From NCBI GenBank assembly GCA_022510865.1, contig JAFLSQ010000002.1:62001-126000 (forward strand): a stretch of DNA of 64,000 nucleotides. The letters run 5' to 3'. The DNA comes from Treponema sp. GTDB taxonomy: Bacteria; Spirochaetota; Spirochaetia; Treponematales; Treponemataceae. The position numbers were made by a program, and so were the translations under genes. The number at the start of each line of letters is the position of its first letter. Within the stretch, counting starts at the first letter, position 1. Under the pieces are notes generated by a model that was given only the letters and a program-made list of their open reading frames with translations, was not told the origin of the DNA and did no database searches. Of this stretch, positions 30,225-39,787 are shown piece after piece.

Positions 30225-30425
30225 TTAGGTCGTTTTCTTATAGATACCAGACCAACGATCGCTCACGTCAATTTCGTCATCAGTATCATAGTCATACCAG
30301 CCAACTGGGTCATCAAATGTCACAGACTGAAAGTTGATGCAACCAGCGAACGCACTCTTGCCGATTTTTGTAACGCTGGCAGGAATTACCACGTCACCAG
30401 TAAGACTGCAATTAAAAAAACGCAT
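30225..30425 (-). pseudogene. Truncated BspA-like leucine-rich repeat (LRR_5) fragment
   Basis: CSLTGDVVIPASVTKIGKSAFAGCINFQSVTF is one LRR_5 unit; no signal peptide; in-frame TGA upstream in the same frame. Confidence 0.65.
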
Positions 30426-30475
30426 ATTTACCTTTTTATCACGGTGTCAATCGCACGGAATTTTTCTCCACCGCA

Positions 30476-30674
30476 CAGCCCAGGAACTCCGCAGTAACTC
30501 GCCTCCAAGCTCACAGGGTTTCATCTCCAAACCCTGCGGGCTTAACCACGCAACCTCACAGTGTTTCACCTTTAAGGCTACAGCGTTCCGGAGCAAAACA
30601 CTGTAGCCTTACGCCCGGAACCGTGCAGACTTGCAGCCAGAACACTATAGGCTTGCAGTCCAATCCATGCAGGG
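30476..30674. repeat. Degenerate 22-nt tandem array, about 9 units
   Basis: Units start at 30476, 30498, 30520, 30542 (23 nt), 30565, 30587, 30609, 30631 and 30653; conserved AA near positions 10-12 and CAG/CRG near 17-19. Confidence 0.7.
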
Positions 30675-30886
30675 TCAGAGGCGGGATTAGTGCAATTTTT
30701 ATCGATGGCAGACTAAGGCAATCAAATCAGCGTGTATGCCGGCAAGGTTTGTGTCTCGCACTTTACGTAGAGGCATACGGGGCAGTCAGACCATAACGCG
30801 GACAATCAGAGCGGATTATCTTTGCCGTGCCCAGGCAGTCACCGTCCGTCATCATCAGTTATCATCTTACAGAAAAATTGCTCCGA

Positions 30887-30917
30887 ACAAAAAAGGCTTC
30901 CCCGCAAGGAAGCCTTT
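30887..30917 (-). terminator. Rho-independent terminator of rpmE
   Basis: AAAGGCTTCC-CCGCAA-GGAAGCCTTT with T tract on the minus strand. Confidence 0.88.
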
Positions 30918-30936
30918 CTGATACACAGCAAAGCGA

Positions 30937-31146
30937 TTATTTATCGCCCTGAATTCCGTAACGCTTGTTGAACCTGTCGATTCGGCCGGCGGTGTCAACA
31001 AGTTTCTGCTTTCCGGTGTAGAACGGATGGCATGCAGAGCAGATTTCAACCTGGATGTTCTCCACAGTTGAGCGGGTCTCAATCACGTTGCCGCAAAGAC
31101 AAGTGATTTTCGTAAGTTTGTACTCCGGGTGAATTCCCTTTTTCAT
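30937..31146 (-). CDS. rpmE: Ribosomal protein bL31 (Zn-binding form)
   Basis: [48 protein letters not shown]. Confidence 0.95.
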   Translation of the reverse strand: MKKGIHPEYKLTKITCLCGNVIETRSTVENIQVEICSACHPFYTGKQKLVDTAGRIDRFNKRYGIQGDK

Positions 31147-31316
31147 TTTATAACTCCTATTCTCTTGCCCGATATTACGCCCGGCCGCCCCTAGCTTGCG
31201 CAAAGCGCATCTATCATTCCGCTACCGTCAACTGATTGTCTAATATCACAAGATAAAATGATTTTGATATTATACCCAAAAACCGGTTTTCTGGTCAAGC
31301 AGGCAGGAAAAATCCC

Positions 31317-33062
31317 CTAGCCGTCAACCGCCGCAGTCCCCGCGTTCATGCTCGCAAGGAACGCCTCATTGGTCTTGCTCTTTTTCATGCGCTCAAGAAT
31401 CAGCTCGGTAATCTCAACGTCCTCCATGGGATTAAGAACCTTGCGCAGAATCCAGATTTTCTGAAGCTCGTTCTCCGTGAGCAGCAGCTCCTCTTTTCTT
31501 GTCCCCGATTTTTTGATGTTGATTGCGGGGAACAGCCTGCGCTCCGCGAGCTTGCGGTCAAGGTCAATCTCGCTGTTGCCGGTTCCCTTGAACTCCTCAA
31601 AAATAACCTCGTCCATGCGGCTGCCCGTCTCAATCAGAGCGGTGGAGATGATTGTGAGGCTTCCGCCCTCCTCAACATTCCGCGCCGCGCCGAAGAATCT
31701 TTTTGGCTTGAACAACGCGTTCGAGTCCACACCGCCCGAAAGAACTTTTCCCGATGTCTGGACGGTCTGGTTGTAAGCGCGGGCAAGGCGCGTGATTGAG
31801 TCAAGCAGAATCACAACATCACGCTTGTGCTCCACAAGACGCTTGGCCTTCTCCAGAACCATCTCCGCAACCTGAACATGGCGCGTGGCCTGCTCGTCAA
31901 AGGTTGATGAAATCACCTCGCCTTTTATGGCGCGCTCCATCTCGGTGACTTCCTCGGGACGCTCGTCAATCAGAAGGACAATCAGATAGACCTCCGGATT
32001 GTTCGTGGTGATTGCGTTCGCTATTTTCTGCATGAGGATTGTCTTTCCGGCTTTTGGCGGTGCGACAATCAGAAGACGCTGACCCTTGCCAATCGGGGCG
32101 AACAAATCCACGATTCGTGTGGAGACCTCCGTAGAGACAGTCTCCAGCCGGAGCTTCTCATCCGGGTAAAGCGGGGTCAGGTTCTCAAAAGGAACACGTG
32201 TCTGCGCGACGCGCGGCTCATCGTAATTCACGCTCTCAATGCGAAGAAGCGCGAAAAACCGCTCGCCCTCTTTGGGTGAGCGCGTCTGCCCGTAAACGGT
32301 GTCGCCTGTCTTAAGATTGAAAAGCCGAATCTGGCTTGGGCTGATGTAAATGTCATCCGGCCCGGGAAGATAGCTGTTCTGCGGACTGCGCAGAAATCCG
32401 TAGCCGTCAGGCAGAATCTCCAGTGCGCCGGAGGCAAAGATTATTCCGCCGTGCTCCGTGTGCGCCTTGAGGATTACAAAAATCAAGTCCTGCTTTTTCA
32501 TGGGAGCAAGGTCATCTTCCGTAAAGCCGAACTGCATAGCCTGCTCGCGAAGCTCCGGCATACTTTTTATTGTCATGTCATTGATCAGAAGACGCGGCCT
32601 GTTCTCATTATCCTCCGGAGCCACGCTCATCTCCTGGGCAAGAGCCTCGGACATCTCTGCGGAAGGCACAGGATAAGATGCCCTCGCCCCATACGGACGT
32701 TTTGAGCCTTGACCGCGGCGGTTGTTGTATCTGTTCTGATAGTTCTGGCCCGTCCGTCTGTATCCGCCGCGCTCCTGCGGGTGCTCCGCGCTGCCGCGCT
32801 CACTCTGATGCTCCTGCTGCTCGGCGGAAGCCTCTTCTGAGGCGGCCTCCGAATCATCAACTTTTTTCACGACTCTTCTTCTTCGCACGACTGGCTTGCC
32901 GGCCTCCAAATCCGCTGCCCCTGATTTCTCAGAAATCGGCGCGCTCTGAGGTGCGGCCGCAGAATCAGAGCCATCCTGCGAATCAAAATCCAATGCAGCC
33001 TGAGTGCCCGCAGAATCCGCGCCCGCATCCTCATCATGCGGCTTTCTTCTTAAAGGTGCCAT
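31317..33062 (-). CDS. rho: Transcription termination factor Rho with basic low-complexity N-terminal insertion
   Basis: [44 protein letters not shown]. Confidence 0.97.
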   Translation of the reverse strand: MAPLRRKPHDEDAGADSAGTQAALDFDSQDGSDSAAAPQSAPISEKSGAADLEAGKPVVRRRRVVKKVDDSEAASEEASAEQQEHQSERGSAEHPQERGGYRRTGQNYQNRYNNRRGQGSKRPYGARASYPVPSAEMSEALAQEMSVAPEDNENRPRLLINDMTIKSMPELREQAMQFGFTEDDLAPMKKQDLIFVILKAHTEHGGIIFASGALEILPDGYGFLRSPQNSYLPGPDDIYISPSQIRLFNLKTGDTVYGQTRSPKEGERFFALLRIESVNYDEPRVAQTRVPFENLTPLYPDEKLRLETVSTEVSTRIVDLFAPIGKGQRLLIVAPPKAGKTILMQKIANAITTNNPEVYLIVLLIDERPEEVTEMERAIKGEVISSTFDEQATRHVQVAEMVLEKAKRLVEHKRDVVILLDSITRLARAYNQTVQTSGKVLSGGVDSNALFKPKRFFGAARNVEEGGSLTIISTALIETGSRMDEVIFEEFKGTGNSEIDLDRKLAERRLFPAINIKKSGTRKEELLLTENELQKIWILRKVLNPMEDVEITELILERMKKSKTNEAFLASMNAGTAAVDG

Positions 33063-33260
33063 GAGTAATTACTCCATAAAAATAAAGATATATTGATTTT
33101 CATAAAAAACTAAACTTTCAGGATAAAACAGCAGACGAAAAATGATGCGAACCGCACTGCCGCATAAAAAACGCAAAAAAATCGTCCAAAATCCTTGATT
33201 TATTTCTGATATTATAACTTTTATTTATCAATGATGTCAATTCTTCTTTGCAAACAAATT

Positions 33261-33689
33261 TCATTTCACCACATCCGAGTGGACGAACACCGCGTTCTTG
33301 TACTCGTCGGAGGCAACAGAGAACAAGTCCACGTCAGGCTCATCGTCCAGCATCGTGACCTGCCCGCTGTAATCCACATTGCTGGCAATCCTGATTCTTG
33401 ATGTGCTGATGTCGCTCTCGACAACGCTGCCCGAGCAAATCTCCACGCGCTCCTTGGCAAAAATATCCCCGGTGACGTTCCCCGAAATCACAACCGAGTT
33501 CGCGTCGATTCTATTCACCTCGCAGACAGCCTTTTTGGCAATCTGAAGGTCGCCCTGCGGCGCATTGATTATCCCGCTGAACTTCCCGGTGATTACGAGC
33601 CTGTCCGTGAATTCAAGCGTACCGTTAAACTCAGTCTCCGCACCAAAAACGGTGATGTTCCTCTTTCCAGAATCATTTTTCTCTGCCAT
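33261..33689 (-). CDS. Bactofilin family protein
   Basis: FNGTLEFTDRLVITGKFSGIINAPQGDLQIAKKAVCEVNRIDANSVVISGNVTGDI beta-helix pattern. Confidence 0.85.
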   Translation of the reverse strand: MAEKNDSGKRNITVFGAETEFNGTLEFTDRLVITGKFSGIINAPQGDLQIAKKAVCEVNRIDANSVVISGNVTGDIFAKERVEICSGSVVESDISTSRIRIASNVDYSGQVTMLDDEPDVDLFSVASDEYKNAVFVHSDVVK

Positions 33690-33951
33690 GAAAACCTCTG
33701 CTTATTCTCTGATTATACACACAATCCCGCTGATTATCAACAACGCGGACGCAAAGCGCATTCCGCCTCGCCCGGAAAGCAAAATCAGGCGCAGGAGCGG
33801 CAAAAAAAAATCAAACGATGCAAAAAAATGCGTCCGCAAGAAAACGCCTGTAAATCGCCGGCAGGAAGAAAATCCGCCTAAAATCTCCGGTGATTTCTCA
33901 GACTTTCTCGGATTTCTCAGCCCGCAACCGGATTCAGAGACCGCACACAAA

Positions 33952-34263
33952 TCACACGCCTTCCTCGGGAGTGATTGCCCGCATCGCCTCTTTAAGCTCT
34001 TTTCCCGCTCGGAATGCCGCCACATAATGCGGCCCGACAGAAAGAATCTCTCCGCTCCTCGGATTCCTTGCCTCGGCCCTGCCCTTGCGCAGCTTAGGCT
34101 CAAAAGTGCCGAACCCGCGCAGCTCTATCACAGAGCCGACTTCCAGACTTTTCCTGAGCTGGAGGAGAAAGCTGTCAATCACAAGCGCGATGTCTTTTTT
34201 GTCCACAGCGACTGACTCATAGACGCTGTTCACCAAATCTTTTTTTGTGATTTTAGAGCGCAT
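33952..34263 (-). CDS. HU/IHF family DNA-binding protein
   Basis: ITKKDLVNSVYESVAVDKKDIALVIDSFL ... ELRGFGTFEPKLRKGRAEARNPRSGE. Confidence 0.93.
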   Translation of the reverse strand: MRSKITKKDLVNSVYESVAVDKKDIALVIDSFLLQLRKSLEVGSVIELRGFGTFEPKLRKGRAEARNPRSGEILSVGPHYVAAFRAGKELKEAMRAITPEEGV

Positions 34264-34342
34264 TTTTCACCCGGCGGCGGTAAAAAAAATCCAGTTGAAA
34301 CAACGCTCAACTGGACTTCCAAAAAGCAACGTACTTTATAAG

Positions 34343-34618
34343 TTATTTTGCAGCGAAAGTAGCATTATAAAGTCTCATCATCCTTGACTTTTTGCGTGAT
34401 ACTGCATTTCTTTTCAAGACACCCTTGCCACGAGCAGTGTCAAGCTCTTTCTGAAGCTGCCTGTATTTTTCTTCGGCAAGTTTCTGGTCCTTAGCCTGAA
34501 CAGCCTCTAAAAACTGCTTGGCGTAGGTCCTGCAAGTGCTTTTGATTGCCTTGTTATGAAGTCTGCGAACCTCACTCTGAGCGTGTCTTTTTTCTGCAGA
34601 TGATTTTTTGCCTGCCAA
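34343..34618 (-). CDS. rpsT: Ribosomal protein bS20
   Basis: KKSSAEKRHAQSEVRRLHNKAIKSTCRTYAKQFLEAV ... GVLKRNAVSRKKSRM. Confidence 0.95.
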   Translation of the reverse strand: MAGKKSSAEKRHAQSEVRRLHNKAIKSTCRTYAKQFLEAVQAKDQKLAEEKYRQLQKELDTARGKGVLKRNAVSRKKSRMMRLYNATFAAK

Positions 34619-34654
34619 TTGGAGACCCCCAAATAAATTAGTTAACTGTCTGTT

Positions 34655-34683
34655 ATACTATCAAAATTAACTTTTTATGTCAA
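34655..34683 (-). promoter_or_regulatory. Sigma70-type promoter for rpsT
   Basis: TTGACA - 17 nt - TAGTAT on the minus strand. Confidence 0.65.
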
Positions 34684-34720
34684 TTGAGCGCAAAGATTTT
34701 ATTCCACATACTCATTGTGA

Positions 34721-34749
34721 TTGACACAGACGGACAATCTTTGTATTAT
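34721..34749 (+). promoter_or_regulatory. Sigma70-type promoter for the small Zn-ribbon gene
   Basis: TTGACA - 17 nt - TATTAT, 33 nt before the ATG. Confidence 0.75.
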
Positions 34750-34781
34750 ATCAGATACGAATATTCGACTGGAGGCACATA

Positions 34782-34955
34782 ATGGCTGGAGCAAGTAAAA
34801 ACTCTCGTACAACTGTGGCAACACAAAAGTTCATTTGTCCTGACTGCGGTGGCGAAATCATAATGAAAACAATGATTGAGAATGGCAGGATGAGGAATCA
34901 GGCGGAATGCCAGAAATGCAAGCGTGTTGAAAGAAGACCAAAGGATTTCAAATAA
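34782..34955 (+). CDS. 57-aa zinc-ribbon protein of unknown function
   Basis: GGAGG before ATG; MAGASKNSRTTVATQKFICPDCGGEIIMKTMIENGRMRNQAECQKCKRVERRPKDFK. Absent from the ORF track. Confidence 0.85.
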   Translation: MAGASKNSRTTVATQKFICPDCGGEIIMKTMIENGRMRNQAECQKCKRVERRPKDFK

Positions 34956-34973
34956 CAAATCCGTTGGAATGAG

Positions 34974-35002
34974 ACTGCAAGGCTCTGCCTTGCAGTTTTT
35001 TT
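34974..35002 (+). terminator. Rho-independent terminator of the Zn-ribbon gene
   Basis: ACTGCAAGGC-TCT-GCCTTGCAGT followed by TTTTTT. Confidence 0.9.
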
Positions 35003-35006
35003 ATGC

Positions 35007-35768
35007 CTAGCGAACTTCGGACGGAAGAGACCTCCACTCCATCACCTGCTTCTGAATCATCTGGGCGGATTCCTCCAGCAGGGCGTTGCACTCCTCCTTT
35101 GTCTTGGGATTATCATAGACTTTCAGGATTTTGACACGGTAACAACCGCGCTTGAGCCGCGTGAAAAGCCTGCGCAGATCCCGGAGCCGCCATCCGCCGT
35201 CAAGGGCGCAGACCATCACAGGAAGCCCGGTGGCCTCCACAATCCGCCTGAAACCGGCAGAGTAAAACCGCCCCACATTCCCGTCCCGTGTGCGCGAGCC
35301 TTCGGGAAAAAGAATCGGGATTTGATTGCGCTCAACCACGCGCTTCCCGAACTGCTCGACGTAGCGCATCGCCTCCATCGGCTTTGCCTCACGCGGGATA
35401 ACGCAGTGCTCCTGCGAGCGCAGCATCTCTGAGACAAGCGGAACATGACGGCCGAGCGTGTCCTTGGAGACAAAACGCAGCTCCTTGTCGCGGAAAAAAT
35501 TCATAAAAAGCGGAATATCAAGCAGGCTCTGATGATTTGAGATGATTATGAACTGCTCGGGAATCTCCGGCACGTCCTCCTTGTATCCCCAGAAATGAAA
35601 GAAACGGTATGTCCGCAGGATCGCGAACAGTCTCACTGCCAGAACTTTCTGTATATACTCAGAAATCGCCATGCTCCATTTTTTTGATATGGGATACGCG
35701 ATTATATTCGCAACAGCGGCGGGTATGACCATCGCGACAAGGCATATTAAAGTCAGAAGACTTGCCAT
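35007..35768 (-). CDS. plsC: 1-acyl-sn-glycerol-3-phosphate acyltransferase
   Basis: SNHQSLLDIPLFM (NHxxxxD) and FPEGSRTRDG. Confidence 0.9.
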   Translation of the reverse strand: MASLLTLICLVAMVIPAAVANIIAYPISKKWSMAISEYIQKVLAVRLFAILRTYRFFHFWGYKEDVPEIPEQFIIISNHQSLLDIPLFMNFFRDKELRFVSKDTLGRHVPLVSEMLRSQEHCVIPREAKPMEAMRYVEQFGKRVVERNQIPILFPEGSRTRDGNVGRFYSAGFRRIVEATGLPVMVCALDGGWRLRDLRRLFTRLKRGCYRVKILKVYDNPKTKEECNALLEESAQMIQKQVMEWRSLPSEVR

Positions 35769-35810
35769 ACAGACTCCAAAATTATCGGTTTTATAAAGTA
35801 TAATCCAATT

Positions 35811-38270
35811 TCAGTCAAAAATAAAGGAATTTATTTTTTTTATTATCGCGGACATCGGCTCATAGATTTTTCTGCACGGCGGCATTGTCGCAAGAAAATT
35901 CGCGCCATAACGCTTCTCGTAAATCCGGCGGTCAAGGACGACGACAACGCCTTTGTCATCACTTCTGCGGATGAGCCTGCCTACTCCCTGCCTGAATTTT
36001 ATGACTGCCTCCGGCACGCTAAGCTCCATGAACGAGCTTCCGCCTCTTTTTTCGATTGCCTCCGAGCGCGCCACAAAAACCGGGTCATTGGGAACGCTGA
36101 ACGGCAGCTTCACAATAATCACCTGGGAAAGAGACTCGCCGGGAATGTCCACGCCCTGCCAGAAAGAGTCCGTGGCAAAAAGTACGCTCTCCTTCTCCTC
36201 TTTGAATGATTCCAGAAGCCTCGCGCTGTCATCATCGCCCTGCCTCATAATCCTGCCTGAGAACGAGCGCAGGACTGACACAACGGTGCGGTGCGCGCTT
36301 CTGAGCGACTCATAGGACGTGAAAAGCACGAGCGTGCGCCCCTCGGCAGCCTCGATAAGGCGCGGAATCACCATCTCAATATACTGCTGATATTCGCTGC
36401 TGTCCGGGAACGGAGCATCAGACGGAACCGCAAAAAGCATGTTCTTCTCATACGGAAAAGGCGACGGATAATCCGACACAGAGATTCTCTGACTGTCCGC
36501 GAGCATAAGGCCTGTCCTGCCCATCCAGTAGCGGTAATCCCGGCCGGTCCTCAAAGTCGCGGATGTGCAGACGACGCTCTGCATCTGCTCAAAAACACCC
36601 TTGTTCATCATATATGAAATATCAAGCGGGGTCTCGTTCAGGATATAAAAATCAGGATTGCCAGACTCGCGGCTCAGCTCCGCAGAGAGCCTTTTTTTCT
36701 GAATCCAGTAGACAAAATCTTTTTTCTCATCCCACTGCAAGAAATTGCGGAGAAGAAGGCAGCACGAGTCCAGCCGCCGCAGTATGATTTTTGATTCCCA
36801 GCAGCACGGCGCGTCCAAATCCTCATCGGCAATTCCGTCAATCACACTGCGAATCATATCTGTGAACGCGCCGAGCGCACGGGAAAGCTCCCCGGCAGAG
36901 ACCAGAAAAGGCCCGAAATCACGGGCAGAGCCATCAGAAAGCCGCATTGTGTAGTCGCCCGCAAGCAAATCTGAGGCGGCAATTTCAAGGTTCGCGAGCG
37001 CGTCCCTTATTTTTGCGGAAAGCTCATAGGCGCGGTCCGCCTGCTCCTCGTTTGATGAGAGGATTGCAAGACTGCAAAGATGGCCGGAATACGAATTCTT
37101 TTTTTTGCGGTACATCTGGCTCACAAGCCTGTTTATCTTGAACCGCGTCAGATTCTCGCTGAAAAAACTTGTTGCCGCGCTCTCGATGCCGTGCGCCTCA
37201 TCAAAAATAAGATGGCGGTACGGAGGCAGAACCGCCGCATCCGAATAACCGACCCCGCTCATCCGCGACTCAATGTCCGCAAAAAGAAGGTGATGGTTCA
37301 CCACAATCAGGTTCGCGCCGGCCGCCTCCTTGCGCACCTGCATCACAAAGCACGATGAATGAGATGGGCAGCGCATTCCCATGCAGGCGTCGCTTTCCGA
37401 GCAGATTTTTGACCACGCCGATTCAGATGGAACGAACGGAATCTCGCTTTTGCTCCCGCTCGCGGAAGTGCCGGCCCACTGGGAAATCCTCTTAAGCTCA
37501 TCGCTCTCGTCCTCGAACAAATCCAGGACAGAAAGCGCGTCTGAAATCCGCCTTTTGCAGATGTAATTCTGCCGTCCTTTCATCAGCACAAATCTGATTT
37601 TTTTGCCCAGAATCCGCTCAACAGCGGGAATGTCTTTCTCGCACAACTGCTGCTGCAAGTTGATTGTTCCGGTTGAGACCACGACTTTCTCGTTGTTCGA
37701 GACCGCCCAGATAATCGCGGGAATAAGATATGCGTATGATTTCCCGACCCCGGTCCCAGCCTCAAACACGCCGAGAAGCGACTCGTTGAATGCCCTGCCG
37801 ATGCTCCGCAAAAGCGCAATCTGAACCGGCCGCTCCTCAAAATTGTCGGACAAGGCGGAAAGCGCACCGCCTGCGGCAATCATCCCGCCGGCCTCATCCA
37901 AATCAATCATGTGGATTTTTCTTGGCCTGACCGGCTCGACAACGACATAGACATCCGTCACGGAGTTGTTCACGATGTAAAAGCCCTGCGCCCGCTCCGC
38001 GCAATCAGAGGCGACCGCCAAATCCGCGGGAGACGGAAGAAGATTTCCGCCGGGATGGTTATGAATCAGAACCGATGACCGGCTGCCGCGCGCATCAGAG
38101 AAATTGACCGGAACAGTGTCGGAAGTTCCCCGCGCGCCGACTCTCACCGAGACGACAATTCCGTCAGCGTCAATCTCGCCGGTAAGAAAGACCTCGTTCC
38201 CGCAAGCCTCGTTTATTCCCGCCTCAAGCTGAGCAATCGCGTCCTGAGAAAAATATGAGCCGACTTTCAA
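35811..38270 (-). CDS. DinG-family helicase with N-terminal JAMM/RadC-like domain
   Basis: HNHPGGNLLPSPAD (HxHx7Sx2D), then FEAGTGVGKSYAYLIP, DEAH, VGRLIRRSDDKG. Confidence 0.88.
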   Translation of the reverse strand: MKVGSYFSQDAIAQLEAGINEACGNEVFLTGEIDADGIVVSVRVGARGTSDTVPVNFSDARGSRSSVLIHNHPGGNLLPSPADLAVASDCAERAQGFYIVNNSVTDVYVVVEPVRPRKIHMIDLDEAGGMIAAGGALSALSDNFEERPVQIALLRSIGRAFNESLLGVFEAGTGVGKSYAYLIPAIIWAVSNNEKVVVSTGTINLQQQLCEKDIPAVERILGKKIRFVLMKGRQNYICKRRISDALSVLDLFEDESDELKRISQWAGTSASGSKSEIPFVPSESAWSKICSESDACMGMRCPSHSSCFVMQVRKEAAGANLIVVNHHLLFADIESRMSGVGYSDAAVLPPYRHLIFDEAHGIESAATSFFSENLTRFKINRLVSQMYRKKKNSYSGHLCSLAILSSNEEQADRAYELSAKIRDALANLEIAASDLLAGDYTMRLSDGSARDFGPFLVSAGELSRALGAFTDMIRSVIDGIADEDLDAPCCWESKIILRRLDSCCLLLRNFLQWDEKKDFVYWIQKKRLSAELSRESGNPDFYILNETPLDISYMMNKGVFEQMQSVVCTSATLRTGRDYRYWMGRTGLMLADSQRISVSDYPSPFPYEKNMLFAVPSDAPFPDSSEYQQYIEMVIPRLIEAAEGRTLVLFTSYESLRSAHRTVVSVLRSFSGRIMRQGDDDSARLLESFKEEKESVLFATDSFWQGVDIPGESLSQVIIVKLPFSVPNDPVFVARSEAIEKRGGSSFMELSVPEAVIKFRQGVGRLIRRSDDKGVVVVLDRRIYEKRYGANFLATMPPCRKIYEPMSAIIKKINSFIFD

Positions 38271-38314
38271 GTTACCCCCACCGCGCTGTGTAAAGCGGAG
38301 CTAGCGAAGCAAAT

Positions 38315-38337
38315 AAAAAAGCCCACCAAAGGTGAGC
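38315..38337 (-). terminator. Terminator of tRNA-Glu
   Basis: GCTCACC-TTT-GGTGGGC followed by TTTTTT on the minus strand. Confidence 0.8.
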
Positions 38338-38354
38338 CTCTTTATTCTGAACTT

Positions 38355-38426
38355 CATCTCCTAGCAGAATTGAACTGCTGTTGTCGGGATGAAAACCCGA
38401 TGTCCTAACCACTAGACGAAGGAGAC
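38355..38426 (-). tRNA. tRNA-Glu (anticodon TTC), CCA not encoded
   Basis: GTCTCCTTCGTCTAGTGGTTAGGACATCGGGTTTTCATCCCGACAACAGCAGTTCAATTCTGCTAGGAGATG folds as a cloverleaf. Confidence 0.95.
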
Positions 38427-38526
38427 ATAATCACATGGCAGGATGCCACAATGACTTTGCAAAATATAGCAGATTGCCCGGTTTTCGTCAACAATCGCAG
38501 CGCAATTTTTCGGATTTTCAAGCCGA

Positions 38527-39780
38527 CTACATCCCCATGCCGAATTTCTTGACAAGTTTCTCCTGCAAAGAGGCGCACTCCTCCTGCTTCATCCCGAGTT
38601 TCAGCGCGACATTCAAATCATTCATGGCTTTCTCATACTCCTGCACCTCGTAATATACCATCGCCCGCCTAAAATAAGTGTGGGCCTGAAACTGATTTAT
38701 CTGCAATGACCTGGTATAGCAGTCAATCGCCTCGTCATATTTTTTCTGGATTGAATAGACAATTCCCTTGTAATAATATGAGCGGAACGCCTGATTGTCC
38801 GCCTCGATGCTCTTCTGAAAATCCTCCAATGCCTCGTCAAGACGGCTCATGGCAAAATACGCCATTCCCCTGTGCTTTCTGATGACCGCGATGACGTTCT
38901 TGTCATTCTCCGGAACCGCCGCGATAATCGCGGAATAAATGTCAACCGCCTCCTGAAGACGGCCCTCGTTGTGCGCCTGAATTGCCCGGAGAATCAGGTC
39001 GTCAATCGTGCCCTGGACATAAGTCGAGACGTGCGAGAAATCATCCGCAGAGGCGATTTTTCCGGCCTCATCATTCAGAAGATTGTCCGCAATCGAATAG
39101 AAAGAGCGGCGGCGCACATCCAGCGCACGCTGCAGTTTGTTCTGATAATCCCGGATTTCCTGAAAAGTAATGTCCGCGAGCGTAAGAGACGCGTTTATTG
39201 ACGCAAGCTTCCGGCGCAGAGGAATGTCAAACGGATTGAACTCTGTCTTATAGATAAGCTCGTGCTCAACCTCCGCCCAGGCATCCTGCAAAATCGTGCG
39301 AATCTGAATCTCGCAGACAAGCTCGTCAGTGATTGGCTTGAGTCCAGCGTATTTCCCCTCCAACGCGGGCATACAGTCATCCGGAAGTTTTATCAGCACA
39401 TGAACGGACTCATATCCGAACTCGCTGAATTTTTTGTCTGCCCCCTTGACCTCAACTTCCTTAATCACAAAAAGTTTTTTTATCTGCTCAAGGCCAAAGT
39501 TGATGTCCTCAAGAAAGGCGCAAATCATGCGCACACCCATCATGTCGGTGAGATAAATCAGCGTGTTATCCGCCTCAACCTTGTCCGGCTTCAGGCGCAG
39601 GACTTTTTTGTAATAGCTCTCAAAACTTTTTACGCGGTATTTGTAAGTCGGCTGGGTCGAAAGCCGTATATTCTGCTGGAGGATGCGAACGACGTTGCCC
39701 ATTGTCTCAGAAAAATATTCGGTGTAGGCCTCGTAGTTCTCTCTGATTTGTTTTTTTGACAGTAATCCGGATGTTCTCAT
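38527..39780 (-). CDS. RelA/SpoT-synthetase-domain protein with C-terminal TPR repeats
   Basis: YKYRVKSFESYYKK, LTDMMGVRMI, FGYESVHV, CEIQIRTILQDAWAEVEHELIYKTEF; TPR units after ~residue 265. ATG at 39780 preferred to the TTG at 39789. Confidence 0.85.
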   Translation of the reverse strand: MRTSGLLSKKQIRENYEAYTEYFSETMGNVVRILQQNIRLSTQPTYKYRVKSFESYYKKVLRLKPDKVEADNTLIYLTDMMGVRMICAFLEDINFGLEQIKKLFVIKEVEVKGADKKFSEFGYESVHVLIKLPDDCMPALEGKYAGLKPITDELVCEIQIRTILQDAWAEVEHELIYKTEFNPFDIPLRRKLASINASLTLADITFQEIRDYQNKLQRALDVRRRSFYSIADNLLNDEAGKIASADDFSHVSTYVQGTIDDLILRAIQAHNEGRLQEAVDIYSAIIAAVPENDKNVIAVIRKHRGMAYFAMSRLDEALEDFQKSIEADNQAFRSYYYKGIVYSIQKKYDEAIDCYTRSLQINQFQAHTYFRRAMVYYEVQEYEKAMNDLNVALKLGMKQEECASLQEKLVKKFGMGM

Positions 39781-39787
39781 AAGTCTC

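Noticed and set aside
30476-30674. CRISPR array interpretation of the 22-nt repeats
   Set aside because: Units are contiguous and degenerate with no unique spacers and no cas genes nearby.
30736-30921. 61-aa ORF downstream of the 22-nt array
   Set aside because: Runs into the rpmE terminator and has no RBS or recognisable sequence.
33702-34103. 133-aa minus-strand ORF between bactofilin and HU
   Set aside because: Overlaps HU in another frame; no RBS or family resemblance.
38281-38310. Short sequence between the DinG-like gene and the tRNA terminator as a possible second tRNA
   Set aside because: Too short and no cloverleaf.
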